64,000 nt of DNA. It comes from an uncultured Erythrobacter sp. (GTDB lineage Bacteria; Pseudomonadota; Alphaproteobacteria; Sphingomonadales; Sphingomonadaceae). Below are positions 1 through 9,700 of this stretch, piece by piece. The first letter of the stretch is position 1, and every line of letters begins with the position of its first letter. A model generated the notes under the pieces. The model saw only the letters and a program-made list of their open reading frames with translations. It did not search any database and was not told the DNA's origin. The translations under genes were made by a program, and so were the position numbers. Location of the stretch: contig CANMMR010000001.1 of the NCBI GenBank assembly GCA_947499095.1, positions 248,001 to 312,000 of the forward strand, given 5' to 3'.

Positions 1-620
1 CTGACGATCTCCTTCGCCGGGAACAGCGTACGGCCGGACAAGGCCTCGTCATTCGAGGGATAGGTGCCGGGGCCGTATTCATAGAAATAATCGCCCAGAT
101 GCAGCGTGCAGTCGAAGGCGTTCGCATCGGCGGCATGGGCATAGGCGTTGAACCAGCCGAAGCCGATGTTGGAGCAGGAGAATACCGCCATGCGGAACCG
201 CTCGGTCGGGCCTTCGGGCAGTGTCTTCGTGCGGCCGACATCGGACATCGAACCGTCGGGCGCGACGAAGCGGAAGTAATAGAAGCGCGCCGGGGCAAGG
301 CCGCTTGCGGTCGCCTTGCAGCACCAGTCGTTATCCGCGCTGGCCGTGACCGTGCCGCCCGAAGCGATAGTGGCGAAGTCGGCGCTCTCCGAAAGTTCAT
401 AGGTCAGCGCCGTGTCCTGCCCGGCGACGAATCGAGTCCACACCAGAACGCCGTTCGCCGCAGGCTCGCCGCTCGCGACTCCATGCGTGAAGCCGCGACC
501 GGGCACTTGCGCGGCCAGTGGCATGCCGGCGAGGCCCGCGCCGAGCATGCCGCCCTTGATCAGGCTCCGGCGATCGAGCGACGGCAGCTTCGCGGCAACA
601 GGCGGTTCGGTGGCAATCAT
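1..620 (-). CDS. PhoD-like alkaline phosphatase, Tat-exported (partial, N-terminal part)
   Basis: The reading frame begins at 620 and leaves the window at 1, so only about 206 N-terminal residues are present. The start is supported by GGAGAAACGA just upstream; an in-frame ATG at 668 lacks such a site. The N-terminus has a twin-arginine signal (DRRSLIKGG followed by a Gly/Ala/Leu stretch ending around AAQ), so export as a folded metalloprotein is expected. A beta-sandwich region of the PhoD N-terminal type follows, then the start of the catalytic domain (FSCSN and HLGDYFYEYG, the latter matching the PhoD metal-site region). PhoD enzymes are periplasmic calcium/iron phosphodiesterases or phosphomonoesterases; the substrate cannot be told here. 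It is divergent from the small gene at 782. Confidence 0.85.
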   Translation of the reverse strand, partial: MIATEPPVAAKLPSLDRRSLIKGGMLGAGLAGMPLAAQVPGRGFTHGVASGEPAANGVLVWTRFVAGQDTALTYELSESADFATIASGGTVTASADNDWCCKATASGLAPARFYYFRFVAPDGSMSDVGRTKTLPEGPTERFRMAVFSCSNIGFGWFNAYAHAADANAFDCTLHLGDYFYEYGPGTYPSNDEALSGRTLFPAKEIV

Positions 621-781
621 TCGTTTCTCCTCACTCGCGGTGCTGCCTGCGCCGGATGACCCCTGCATGACAAGCCTTTCAACACCGCTGGAAAGGTCGC
701 ACTCCATATTGGAAAGCGTGCTCGACATAGGCCGCTCTCCATGACAAACAAGCTTTACACCATAGCAAGGGAGCTTGACCA

Positions 782-964
782 ATGAACCGTACTATCCTTT
801 CCAGTGGCTTCGCCATTGCCATGCTGCTGACCGCGTTCGGCGTGTCCGTGGGCGCAATTGACGCTGCGGTGGGTGAAACGATGCTGATTGTTTTCCCGGC
901 ACTGGCCATCGCGACGATCCGGCCGCGCAAATGCTGCGCGTCGCTCAAAGGCGTGTTCTCGTGA
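782..964 (+). CDS. small membrane protein, 60 aa, unknown function
   Basis: The ATG is preceded by AAGGGAGC at a good distance. The product is 60 residues with two hydrophobic stretches (about residues 7-25 and 31-45) and a short basic tail, so it is probably an inner-membrane peptide. Its stop overlaps the GTG start of the next gene in a GTGA, and that gene overlaps the XRE regulator by ATGA, so all three are likely translated together. I do not recognise the family. Similar two-helix proteins often precede membrane protein/XRE pairs, which is context and not proof. Confidence 0.6.
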   Translation: MNRTILSSGFAIAMLLTAFGVSVGAIDAAVGETMLIVFPALAIATIRPRKCCASLKGVFS

Positions 965-1578
965 CCAAGAGTAGCGAAAATGCGCTCCGTAGTTCGGTGC
1001 CACTATGGGCCGGGCTGACCTTCGCCAGCTTCGGCGCGGTGATGGGGCTCGCGCTGAGAGATGCCATCAATTCGGCCAGCGCCATGATCCTTCTGATCGT
1101 TCCGGCAGCGCTGTTCTTCCAGACGATGCGTGCGGCCAATCGTGCAGCAAACAATCGAGGGCCGTGCAGCGCAAAGGGCGAGGCGCAGCAACGCTATATC
1201 AAGCGGGTCGTGGTATTCAGCAGCGCCTATCTGGTCGCCATCGCGCTGCAGGTCTCGTTGCTGAGCGACAGCGATCCGTCGACTGCCGCCCGCGTGGCGC
1301 TGGCGCTGCTGCCCGCCTTCGCGATCATCGGCGTGTTCTGGGCGATCGGCCGCCTGATCGTGGAGGAGCAGGACGAATTCCTGCGCATGCTAATCGTCCG
1401 CCAGGCGCTGATCGCCACCGGCTTCGCACTCGCCGCCGCCACGCTGTGGGGTTTCCTCGAATCGACTGGCGTGGTCATTCGTCTCGACGCTTACTGGTGG
1501 GCGGTCGCGTGGTTCTTCGGCCAGTTCGTCGGAGCGGTCGCAAACCGCATCAGCTACGGCACCTGGGGCGCGCTATGA
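961..1578 (+). CDS. six-helix integral membrane protein, partner of an XRE regulator
   Basis: I chose the GTG at 961 because it forms a 4-base GTGA overlap with the preceding stop; an in-frame ATG at 931 would overlap more. The 205-residue product has about six hydrophobic segments separated by short loops and no visible enzymatic motif. Its stop overlaps the start of the 64-residue XRE protein. Membrane protein plus tiny XRE protein is a widespread bacterial pair, often annotated as DUF-type permease and YozG-like regulator, of unknown role. Co-translation suggests the regulator controls this operon or senses through the membrane partner; this is inference. Confidence 0.75.
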   Translation: MTKSSENALRSSVPLWAGLTFASFGAVMGLALRDAINSASAMILLIVPAALFFQTMRAANRAANNRGPCSAKGEAQQRYIKRVVVFSSAYLVAIALQVSLLSDSDPSTAARVALALLPAFAIIGVFWAIGRLIVEEQDEFLRMLIVRQALIATGFALAAATLWGFLESTGVVIRLDAYWWAVAWFFGQFVGAVANRISYGTWGAL

Positions 1579-1769
1579 AGAACCGCCTCAAGGTGCTGCG
1601 CGCCGAACGCGACTGGAGCCAGCAGCAGCTTGCCGACCTTCTCGAGGTGAGCCGCCAGAGCGTAAACGCGATCGAGACCGGGCGTTACGACCCGTCACTG
1701 CCGCTGGCCTTCCGGATTGGCGAAGTCTTCGAACTGGCGATCGAGGAAATTTTCCAGCGCGAAGCATAA
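1575..1769 (+). CDS. XRE-family helix-turn-helix regulator, 64 aa
   Basis: This compact protein is almost entirely one helix-turn-helix domain. The start MKNRLKVLRAERDWSQQQLA and the segment SRQSVNAIETGRYDPS are the classic Cro/C1-type signature, followed by LPLAFRIGEVFEL and an acidic end. It resembles YozG-type solitary HTH proteins. The start overlaps the upstream membrane protein stop (ATGA). A 13-bp perfect hairpin with a T-run lies 21 bases after the stop and should end this transcript. The DNA target is unknown. Confidence 0.9.
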   Translation: MKNRLKVLRAERDWSQQQLADLLEVSRQSVNAIETGRYDPSLPLAFRIGEVFELAIEEIFQREA

Positions 1770-1790
1770 TCAGCGCTGCGATTGACACGG

Positions 1791-1837
1791 CCCCTTCGAT
1801 CCCCGAGCATCCACGCGACGGGATCGAAGGGGTTTTT
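1791..1837 (+). terminator. intrinsic terminator after the XRE operon
   Basis: A perfect 13-bp stem (1791-1803 pairs with 1820-1832) encloses a 16-base loop and is followed at once by TTTTT (1833-1837). It lies after the XRE stop and ends only 7 bases before the ATG at 1845, leaving no room for a promoter or ribosome-binding site for that gene downstream of the hairpin. Confidence 0.85.
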
Positions 1838-1844
1838 GCGCATC

Positions 1845-2936
1845 ATGCACGGTAAATACGACAGCGAGGGCGGCGAAAGCGCTTTCGTGTTCGAAGGCAA
1901 CTGGCGCGAATTCGCACCGATCGCCTTCACCAATCTGTTGCTGACCATCGTCACGCTGGGCATCTACCGCTTCTGGGCCACCACGCGCGAGCGGCAATAT
2001 CTGTGGTCGCGCAGTCGCTTCGTCGACGAGAATCTCGAATGGGCAGGCACGGGCAAGGAGCTGTTCTTCGGCTTCCTGATCGTACTGGTCCTCTTCGGCC
2101 TGCCCTATTTCATCATCTCCTTCGGCGCGCAGGCGCTGATTGCGCGCGGCTATGAAGAAATCGGCGCGGTACTGGGCTTGCTCGCATTCGTCGCCATCTT
2201 CTACATGATGGGCGTCGCGCGCTTCCGCGCCCTACGCTATCGCCTGTCGCGCACTCGCTGGCGCGGCATCCGCGGGGGCAGCGACAATCCCGGCTTCGTA
2301 TTCGGACTGTCCTATATGTGGAAGACGATCGTCGGCTGGCTTCCGCTCGGCCTGCTGATCCCCTGGTCGATGACCAGCCTGTGGAACGAGCGCTGGAGCA
2401 AGATGAGCTTCGGGCCGTACCGGTTCGAAGCCAATGCCGAATCGGGCGGCGTGTTCGCTCGCTTCCTGCTGTTCTATCTTGCCCCGTTCATCCTGTTCCT
2501 CGGCGGGGTGTTCATGGCCGCCATGGGCATGCTGGCGGGCTACGGTATCGGCGGCGAGGACGGCATGGCGCTGGGCGGTGCCTTCGGCATCATCGGCCTC
2601 GTCCTGTTCTTCTATCTCGGCCTCGGCCTGATCGCGGTCGCTTTCTACGCCAAGTTCTATCGCGAAGTGGTCGGCGCGACGCGGTGGAAGGATCTCGACT
2701 TCAGCTTCGAGGCGTCGACGCTGGAGTGGGTCAAGCTGCTGGTCGGCGATGCCTTGCTGGTCGTGTTCACGCTCGGGATCGGGCTGATCTTCCTCTCCTA
2801 TCGCCACTGGAAGTTCTTCATCACCCATTTGGAGGCGAGCGGCGAGATCCTGCTCGACGAGCTGATCCAGTCGACCACCAGGACCGCACGCCATGGCGAG
2901 GGCCTGCTCGACGCCTTCGACATGGGCGCGATCTGA
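1845..2936 (+). CDS. DUF898 (YjgN) family membrane protein
   Basis: The product is 363 residues from the ATG at 1845. An in-frame TTG at 1782 would add 21 residues that run through the terminator stem, so it is less likely. The early motif FEGNWREFAPIAFTNLLL and the phrase LGIYRFWATTRERQYLW are typical of YjgN/DUF898 proteins, as are the repeated modules near residues 60-130, 150-230 and 270-340. Several transmembrane helices are evident. The molecular function of YjgN is not established. The M48 protease gene starts 4 bases after this stop, and this gene pair recurs in Proteobacteria, so the two products probably work together in the inner membrane. There is no Shine-Dalgarno sequence next to the start. 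Confidence 0.85.
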   Translation: MHGKYDSEGGESAFVFEGNWREFAPIAFTNLLLTIVTLGIYRFWATTRERQYLWSRSRFVDENLEWAGTGKELFFGFLIVLVLFGLPYFIISFGAQALIARGYEEIGAVLGLLAFVAIFYMMGVARFRALRYRLSRTRWRGIRGGSDNPGFVFGLSYMWKTIVGWLPLGLLIPWSMTSLWNERWSKMSFGPYRFEANAESGGVFARFLLFYLAPFILFLGGVFMAAMGMLAGYGIGGEDGMALGGAFGIIGLVLFFYLGLGLIAVAFYAKFYREVVGATRWKDLDFSFEASTLEWVKLLVGDALLVVFTLGIGLIFLSYRHWKFFITHLEASGEILLDELIQSTTRTARHGEGLLDAFDMGAI

Positions 2937-2940
2937 GCCG

Positions 2941-4017
2941 ATGGACGACAGCTTCCAGGTCGCGGCCAGCTGGTACGACGGGCACTCGGCCGTCCGGCAC
3001 GAAGGCCATGCGCGCTGGGACGGCGGGGGGCAATTGCTGCTCGATGCGCCGACCAGCCGGCTTGCCGTGCCGCTCGACGACCTCCAGTTCGGCGAGGCGC
3101 GGGGGGAGCATGTTTTTTACCGCAGTGAAAGCGAGACCGATTTTCGCCTGACCCTCCCAGCCGACATGCCGCCGGGCCTGGCGCGCCACCTTCCTGAAAA
3201 AAACGAATACGGCGCCTGGATCGACCGGCTGGGTCTCGGCAAGGCTGCTGTGATCTTCGCCGCGGCCAGCGCGGTTGCGGTGGCCCTCTTCATGACCGCG
3301 CCCGAATGGCTCGGCCCGCGTGTGCCCGAAAGCTGGGAGCGCAATCTGGGCCAGGCGATGATCGGCGATTTCGGCGGGCGGCTGTGCAGCACGCCCGAAG
3401 GCGACGCGGCCCTCGCCAAGCTGCTCGACGAGGTCGATCCGGCGACGACGCAAGTGAATGCGGGCGTCGCCAATATCGACATGGTCAATGCGGTGGCGCT
3501 GCCCGGCGGGCAGGTGCTGCTGTTCGACGGCTTCATCCAGCAGGCCGAAAGCCCGGAAGAGCTTGCCGGTGTGCTCGCCCACGAGGTCGGCCACGTGCGC
3601 GAGCGGCATGTGATGACCGCGCTGCTGCGCCAGTTCGGCATGTCGGTGCTGCTGGCGGGCGCAAACTCGGGCGTCGGCGACACGGTCTTCGGCGTCGCTT
3701 CCATGGGTTATTCACGCGATGCCGAGCGCGAGGCGGACGACTATGCCCGCGCGCGCCTCGCCGAAAGCGATGTCTCACCGCTGGGCGCAGCGGGTTTCTT
3801 CGAGCGGATGGCCGAGGAATATGGCGACGATGGCGAGAGCAATGCGGTGACCGGCTGGCTGGCGAGCCACCCGGCGGCGGGCGAACGCGCGCGGGCCTAC
3901 AGGAACGCGGCGAAGGAAGGCGCGGACTATCCGCCGGTTCTCTCCGAACGGGAATTCGCGGCGCTCCAGTCGATGTGCGAGGACGATCCCGACGTCGAGA
4001 AGTTCGACTTCTTCTAA
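2941..4017 (+). CDS. membrane-anchored M48-family zinc metallopeptidase
   Basis: The 358-residue protein starts 4 bases after the DUF898 stop. Residues 1-90 form a soluble beta-rich region without a signal peptide, a single hydrophobic helix follows at about 102-120, and the catalytic domain carries HEVGH at 214-218 (zinc-binding histidines and catalytic Glu). The distal Glu ligand is probably in EREADDYA near residue 262. This topology is found in M48 proteases co-encoded with DUF898 proteins, distinct from HtpX and from the periplasmic BepA type also present in this window. Its likely job is membrane-protein quality control or processing, but no substrate is known. Confidence 0.85.
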   Translation: MDDSFQVAASWYDGHSAVRHEGHARWDGGGQLLLDAPTSRLAVPLDDLQFGEARGEHVFYRSESETDFRLTLPADMPPGLARHLPEKNEYGAWIDRLGLGKAAVIFAAASAVAVALFMTAPEWLGPRVPESWERNLGQAMIGDFGGRLCSTPEGDAALAKLLDEVDPATTQVNAGVANIDMVNAVALPGGQVLLFDGFIQQAESPEELAGVLAHEVGHVRERHVMTALLRQFGMSVLLAGANSGVGDTVFGVASMGYSRDAEREADDYARARLAESDVSPLGAAGFFERMAEEYGDDGESNAVTGWLASHPAAGERARAYRNAAKEGADYPPVLSEREFAALQSMCEDDPDVEKFDFF

Positions 4018-4074
4018 GGCCGCTTCGGGTGCCGGGCTTGCAATCGCCCGTCCGAGGTTCGACATCGTGACGCC

Positions 4075-4815
4075 ATGAGCGACACGCACTTCCACACCAT
4101 GCCCGACGGTCGGCGCATCGCCTTCCGCCTTTCACCGGGCGCGGGTCCGACGCTCGTCTTCCTGCCCGGCTACATGTCCGACATGGATGGCGGCAAGGCG
4201 ACTGCGCTGTTCGACCGCGCCAAGGCGCGGGGACAGGGCTGCCTGCTGCTCGACTATTCGGGTTGCGGGTCGAGCGAGGGCGACTTCGCAGACGGCACGC
4301 TGTCGCGCTGGACCGAGGAAGTGCTCGCGTTGATAGAGGCGCGGGTGGAGGGGCAGGTGATCGTGATCGGTTCGTCCATGGGCGGCTGGCTGATGCTGCT
4401 CGTTGGCGTCGCCTTGGGCGAGCGGCTGGCCGGACTGGTCGGCATCGCTTCCGCGCCCGACTTCACCGAATGGGGCCGCTCCGACGAGCACAAGGCGAAA
4501 TTACGCGAAGGCGAAACGGTCTACGATCCCAATCCCTACGGCCCCGAGCCCACGCCGATGCACCCCTGCTTCTTTGCCGACGGGCAGGAGCAGCGCCTGC
4601 TAGACAGCGAAATCGCGATCGATGCGCCAGTCCGCCTACTCCACGGCCAGCGCGATGCCGACGTGCCGTGGCAGATCAGCATGAAGCTGGCCGAAGCGCT
4701 GCGTTCGGATGCGGTACAGTTGCTGCTGGTTAAGGACGGCGATCACCGGCTGTCGCGCGAGCAGGACATCGCCCTGCTACTGCGCACGGTCGAATCTTTG
4801 TCCGGAGACGTCTGA
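4075..4815 (+). CDS. alpha/beta-hydrolase, ABHD10-like serine esterase
   Basis: The product has 246 residues and no signal peptide. The order of motifs is that of alpha/beta hydrolases: FLPGYMSDMDGGKA near the oxyanion region, the nucleophile elbow GSSMGG (Ser at about residue 101), an acid in GQRDADVPW, and the histidine in DGDHRLS. The PGYMSDM and YSGCGSSEG phrases resemble the ABHD10/acyl-protein thioesterase branch common in Alphaproteobacteria. The gene is followed directly by the TPR gene, suggesting an operon. Substrate unknown. Confidence 0.8.
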   Translation: MSDTHFHTMPDGRRIAFRLSPGAGPTLVFLPGYMSDMDGGKATALFDRAKARGQGCLLLDYSGCGSSEGDFADGTLSRWTEEVLALIEARVEGQVIVIGSSMGGWLMLLVGVALGERLAGLVGIASAPDFTEWGRSDEHKAKLREGETVYDPNPYGPEPTPMHPCFFADGQEQRLLDSEIAIDAPVRLLHGQRDADVPWQISMKLAEALRSDAVQLLLVKDGDHRLSREQDIALLLRTVESLSGDV

Positions 4816-5655
4816 GTGTTCATGTCCGCCCTTGCCCTGCTGATAATGCAGGTCGGTCCCAATCCTTCCGTCGGCGCGATTCCCGACGTGCCCGACGAAC
4901 TGGCGAATCGCCCGCAGCGCGAGACTGCCGAGCTTGTCGAGACGACGCCTTCCCCGCGCAGCGAATATCTCTCGCGGTGTCTGGCGCTGACGACCAGCGA
5001 GCCGGAAGAGGCGCTCGATTTCGCGCAGGCCTGGCGTGTGCAGGTGGAAAGCGATCTCGAGCTGGCACAGTCGACCCATTGTCTCGGGCTCGGTCTGGTG
5101 AGGCTGGAGCGATATGAAGAAGCGCGTACGATCTTCGAGACTGCCAGCGCCGAAGCGCCGGATACCCTGCCCGCCTACCGCGCCCGGCTGGCGGCGATGG
5201 CCGGCAATGCCGCGCTGGCGGACGACAAGCCCGCCACTGCCGAGCCGCTGTTCGCACAAGCGATCACCCATGCCGCGGCAGCGGGTGACGGCGCTCTCGC
5301 CGCGAGCCTCCATGTCGATCGCGCCCGTGCACTGGTAGCGGCGGGTCGGCAGGAGGATGCGGCAGAGGCGCTCGCCTCGGCCCGCGCCGAGGACCCTGCC
5401 AATGCGCGCGCATGGTTGCTCTCGGCCACGCTCTCCCGCCGTCTCGAGCGGCTGGGCGAGGCGCAGCAACAGATCGAGCGCGCTGCCGAAATCGATCCGC
5501 GCGATCCGGCGATAGGGCTGGAGGCTGGTGTGATTGCCGCCCTGTCCGGCCGCGACGGCGATGCACGGCGCAGCTTCGAGTCGGTCCTGCTGGTCGCACC
5601 CGACAGCACCGAGGCCGACCACGCCCGCGCCTATCTGGAGCAACTTGCCCAATGA
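4816..5655 (+). CDS. tetratricopeptide-repeat protein
   Basis: I chose the GTG at 4816 because GGAG lies 8 bases upstream; an ATG two codons further in is the alternative. The 279-residue product begins with a short hydrophobic stretch and an acidic proline-containing segment, then consists of helical TPR-like units from about residue 45 to the end (for example ALGLVRLERYEEARTIFETA and AWLLSATLSRRLERLGEAQQ). TPR proteins mediate protein contacts and no enzymatic domain is visible. It is translationally coupled to the neighbours: its stop overlaps the next gene by ATGA. Confidence 0.75.
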   Translation: MFMSALALLIMQVGPNPSVGAIPDVPDELANRPQRETAELVETTPSPRSEYLSRCLALTTSEPEEALDFAQAWRVQVESDLELAQSTHCLGLGLVRLERYEEARTIFETASAEAPDTLPAYRARLAAMAGNAALADDKPATAEPLFAQAITHAAAAGDGALAASLHVDRARALVAAGRQEDAAEALASARAEDPANARAWLLSATLSRRLERLGEAQQQIERAAEIDPRDPAIGLEAGVIAALSGRDGDARRSFESVLLVAPDSTEADHARAYLEQLAQ

Positions 5656-6644
5656 CCCAATTTTCCGTCCTCGACCTCGTCCCCGTTCGCGAAGGCGGCA
5701 GCGTCGGCGATGCGCTCACCGCCGCGACCGACCTTGCGAAAGCTGCCGAGGCCGCGGGCTGCAAGCGCTTCTGGGTTGCCGAGCATCACGCGATGGAAGG
5801 CATTGCCGGGGGCGCGACCTCCGTCGTGCTCGCGCATATCGGCAATGCCACGAGCACCATCCGTATCGGATCGGGCGGCATCATGCTGCCCAACCATACG
5901 CCGTTCCAGATCGCCGAGCAATTCGGCACGCTCGACGCGCTGTTTCCCGGCCGCATCGACCTCGGCCTTGGGCGCGCGCCCGGTGCGGGGCCGGAATTGC
6001 AGCGCGCGCTGCGCAAGGACCTGCACCGCGCCGCCGAGATGTTTCCGCAGGACGTCGTCGAGCTGATGGCGCTGATGAAGGGCGAGGGGGCGATCCACCC
6101 CACGCCCGGACGCGGCGCCGAGCCCGAATTCTGGATGCTCGGATCGAGCCTGTTCGGCGCGCAGCTCGCTGCGAAACTCGGCCTGCCCTATGCCTTCGCC
6201 AGCCATTTTGCGCCCGATCACCTCGATGCCGCGCTGGAGCTTTATCGCCGCGACTTCCAGCCATCGGAGGCTTGCGAAAAGCCGCATGTGATGGCGGCGA
6301 TGAATTTGTTCGTCGCCGCCAGCGAAGAAGATGCGGAATATCTCGCCAGCTCGCAACTCCAGGCCTTCGTCGCGCTGCGCACCGGGCGACCGGGCAAGCT
6401 GCCCCCGCCGGTCAAGAATTTCCGCGAGAGCCTGCCCGCACAGGCGCAGGCCATGCTTGCGCATATCGGCCAAGCGAGCGCGATCGGCACGCCCGCGATA
6501 GTCCGCGACACGGTCGAAGGCTTCGTCGCGCGCACCGGTGCGGACGAGATCGTTTTCGGCGGCAGCACCTACGATCCCGCTGCGCGCATCCGCTCGCTCG
6601 AACTCGCGATGGACGCGCTCCGGCCCTTACGCGCCGTAGCGTAA
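5652..6644 (+). CDS. LLM-class flavin-dependent oxidoreductase
   Basis: The 330-residue protein is a luciferase-like TIM-barrel enzyme. Typical features are LDLVPVREGGS at the N-terminus, RFWVAEHHAMEGIAGGAT, the SGGIMLPNHTPFQIAEQFGTL stretch (shown here in part: GGIMLPNHTP), FPGRIDLGLGRAPG and a C-terminal DEIVFGG. This subgroup (MsnO8-like/YhbW-like) uses FMN and is widely annotated without a known substrate. It is the last gene of a short operon with the alpha/beta hydrolase and TPR protein, and starts within the TPR stop codon. Confidence 0.85.
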   Translation: MTQFSVLDLVPVREGGSVGDALTAATDLAKAAEAAGCKRFWVAEHHAMEGIAGGATSVVLAHIGNATSTIRIGSGGIMLPNHTPFQIAEQFGTLDALFPGRIDLGLGRAPGAGPELQRALRKDLHRAAEMFPQDVVELMALMKGEGAIHPTPGRGAEPEFWMLGSSLFGAQLAAKLGLPYAFASHFAPDHLDAALELYRRDFQPSEACEKPHVMAAMNLFVAASEEDAEYLASSQLQAFVALRTGRPGKLPPPVKNFRESLPAQAQAMLAHIGQASAIGTPAIVRDTVEGFVARTGADEIVFGGSTYDPAARIRSLELAMDALRPLRAVA

Positions 6645-6796
6645 CCCGCCGTTTCGCATAGGAATGCACGTCTGGGCATGTGCCACCTTGCGACGCGCCG
6701 ACAAGGGGCCTAGGCGCGGCCTCTGACATCTTCGCCGCATGAGTCGAAAATTGTGTGGCGAAGTAACGATACTACGCGATCCTGCGAGAGGTCCCC

Positions 6797-9700
6797 ATGG
6801 GTTCGAAGAGCGCCGCCAAAGCTAAATCCGGCACGTTGTCCAAGAAACTGCACGCCGAGCTGGTGGAGCGCATGCGCCAGTCGCTGCTGCGCGGCGATAC
6901 GCCGATAACCGATGCGAAGATGGACGAGGCCGCGCATTTCCTCGGCGAAACGGCCTACCAGCGCGAGTTCGGCGAGTCGGCGATCCATGTCGAAAGCGCG
7001 ACCGAAGACCGCCGCTTCACGCGCATCGCCATCGTCAATGACGACATGCCGTTCTTGGTGGATTCGCTGGCTGCGGCGATTGCGGCGCTCGGCCTCTCGA
7101 TCGACCATCTCGTCCACCCGGTCGTGCCGGTGGAGCGCAAGAAGGATTGCGTGCTCAAAGCCATTCCCGAGGGCGATCCGGATGATGCCTATTGGGAATC
7201 GATGATCTACCTCGAAACCGCGCGGGTCGATGCGAAAACGCGCCGCCAGCTCGAGGACAGCATTGTCGAGACGCTGAAGGACGTTCGCGCCGCGGTCAAA
7301 GACTGGCCGAAACTGCAGGCCGCCATGGCCGCCGATGCCAACCGCGTCGCCGATGTCGATGAAGAGGGCGCGGCGCTGCTCGAATGGCTCAATTCGGGCA
7401 TGCTGACGCAGCTCGGCCACGTGACCCGCCACCGCGACGGCACGCAGGACGATCCGCTGGGCATCTGCCGCACCAGCACCGAGCAATTGCTCGCCGAAGC
7501 GTCTTTCGATCGCGCTTTCGCTTGGTTCGACGACACAAAGAACACCCGCGTACCGCTGGTCATCAAGGCCAATCACCTGAGCCGGGTCCACCGGCGGGTG
7601 CCGCTCGACGTGCTGATTGTGCCGCTGCGCGAAGGCGGCAAGCTGGTCGCGCTTTCGCTCCACGCAGGGGTGTGGACGAGCGCCGCGCTGGCTGCACCGC
7701 CGCGGGCCGTCCCGCGCCTGCGCGAGCAGCTGGAAAGGCTCTATGATCGCTATGGCTTCGACGAGGGCGGCCATGCAGGCAAGGCGCTGGTGCATGCCCT
7801 GACGACGCTGCCGCACGATCTGATGATCGGTTTCCAGGAAGAGGATGTCGATCGCGTAGCGACGACCATGATGAGCCTGGTCGACCGCCCGCGCCCGCGC
7901 CTGGCACTGGTCGAGGCGCCGTTGGCGCGCCACCTCTTCGCCTTCGTCTGGCTGCCGCGCGACATGCTGGCCACGCAGGTCAGGCTGGAGATCCAGGCCC
8001 TGCTGGAAGAAACCGCCGCTGCGCGCCTGCTCGACTGGAGCCTCGAGGTCGAGGGCGGCAATGTCGCGACGCTGCGTTTCGTCCTCGACATCCGCGACGG
8101 CTCGGGTGCCCCCGACGAGGTGGCTCTGGAAGAGCGCCTGCAGACATTGCTGCGCGGCTGGAGCGAAGCGGTCGAAGCGGAGCTCGGGCAGACCGAGGAA
8201 CCGCCGCGTGCCGCCGCGCTGGCCATGCGCTTTGCCGAGAGTTTCCCGACCGCCTTCCGCGGCCGTTTCGGACCGCAGGAAGCCGCGCTCGATATCGTGC
8301 GGCTGCACCGGCTTGGCGCCAGCGCCGAAAGCGAAGAGATCGTCCGCGGTGCGCGCATGTATCAATGCGAGCGGGAGGCCGAGACTTGCCTGCGTCTGAA
8401 GCTCTATCAGTCCGAAGGCAGCCTGCCGCTGTCCGAAGGCGTACCCGCGCTGGAAAACTTCGGGTTTCACGTACAATCCGAAATGCCGACCGTACTCGAC
8501 GACGGACGCCTCGGCACGATCCACGATTTCCGGCTCGAGCTGAAGCCGGGCGGCGACCCTGCCGCGTTGGTCGAGCGCGCCGACGCGATCGAGGAAGCGA
8601 TCGCCGCAGTGCTGAACGGCGAGGCGGAGAACGATGTCTTCAACCGGCTTGTCCCCGAAGCCGGATTGTCGGCGCGTGAGGCCAACTGGCTGCGCGCCTT
8701 CTACCGCTATCTGCGGCAGGTCGGCATGGGCTTCACCATCTATACGGTGGTCGATGCGCTGGCCGCCGCACCCGACGTGACCCGCGCCCTGGTGGCGCTC
8801 TTCACCGCTCGGCACGATCCCGAGTTCGGCAACGGCCGCGAACAGGCGATCGAGGATGCACGCGCCGCAATCAAGCGTGGGCTGTCCAAGGTCAAAGCGA
8901 TCAACGATGACCGCCTGCTGCGCCTCTACAATTCGCTGATCGATGCGATCCTGCGCACCAACTCCTTTGCTCCGGCGGCAGGCGAGGCGCTCGGCTTCAA
9001 GATCGATAGCGCCCGCGTGCCGGGCCTGCCGAAGCCGATCCCCTATCGTGAGATCTTCGTCTATTCGCGCCGGATCGAGGGCATCCATTTGCGCGCCGGC
9101 CCGGTGGCGCGCGGCGGCCTGCGCTGGTCCGACAGGCGCGACGACTTTCGCACCGAAATCCTCGGCCTGATGAAGGCGCAGCGCGTGAAGAACGCGGTGA
9201 TCGTGCCGACCGGCGCGAAAGGCGGCTTCTATCCCAAACAACTGCCCAACCCCGCGATCGACCGCGAAGGCTGGGCGCTGGAAGGGCGCGCCAGCTACGA
9301 GATTTTCATCCGCACGCTGCTGTCGGTCACCGACAATATCGTGAACGACAAGGTCGTTCATCCAGAAGCCGTCGTCATCACCGATGGCGAGGATCCCTAT
9401 TTCGTGGTCGCTGCCGACAAGGGCACGGCGACCTTTTCCGACGTGGCGAATGCCATCGCCGAAAGCCGCGATTTCTGGCTTGACGATGCCTTTGCCAGCG
9501 GCGGCTCCAAGGGCTACGACCACAAGGCCATGGGCATCACCGCCCGCGGCGCCTGGGTATCGGTCCAGCGCCATTTCCTCGAAATGGGTGTCGATGTGCA
9601 GAGCGAGCCCATCGAGGTCGTCGGTTGCGGCGACATGTCGGGCGACGTGTTCGGCAACGGGATGCTGCTGTCCAAGGCGATCAAGCTGGTTGCTGCCTTC

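Noticed and set aside
1782-1844. TTG at 1782 as start of the DUF898 protein
   Set aside because: The extra 21 residues would be encoded by the terminator stem and match nothing in the family.
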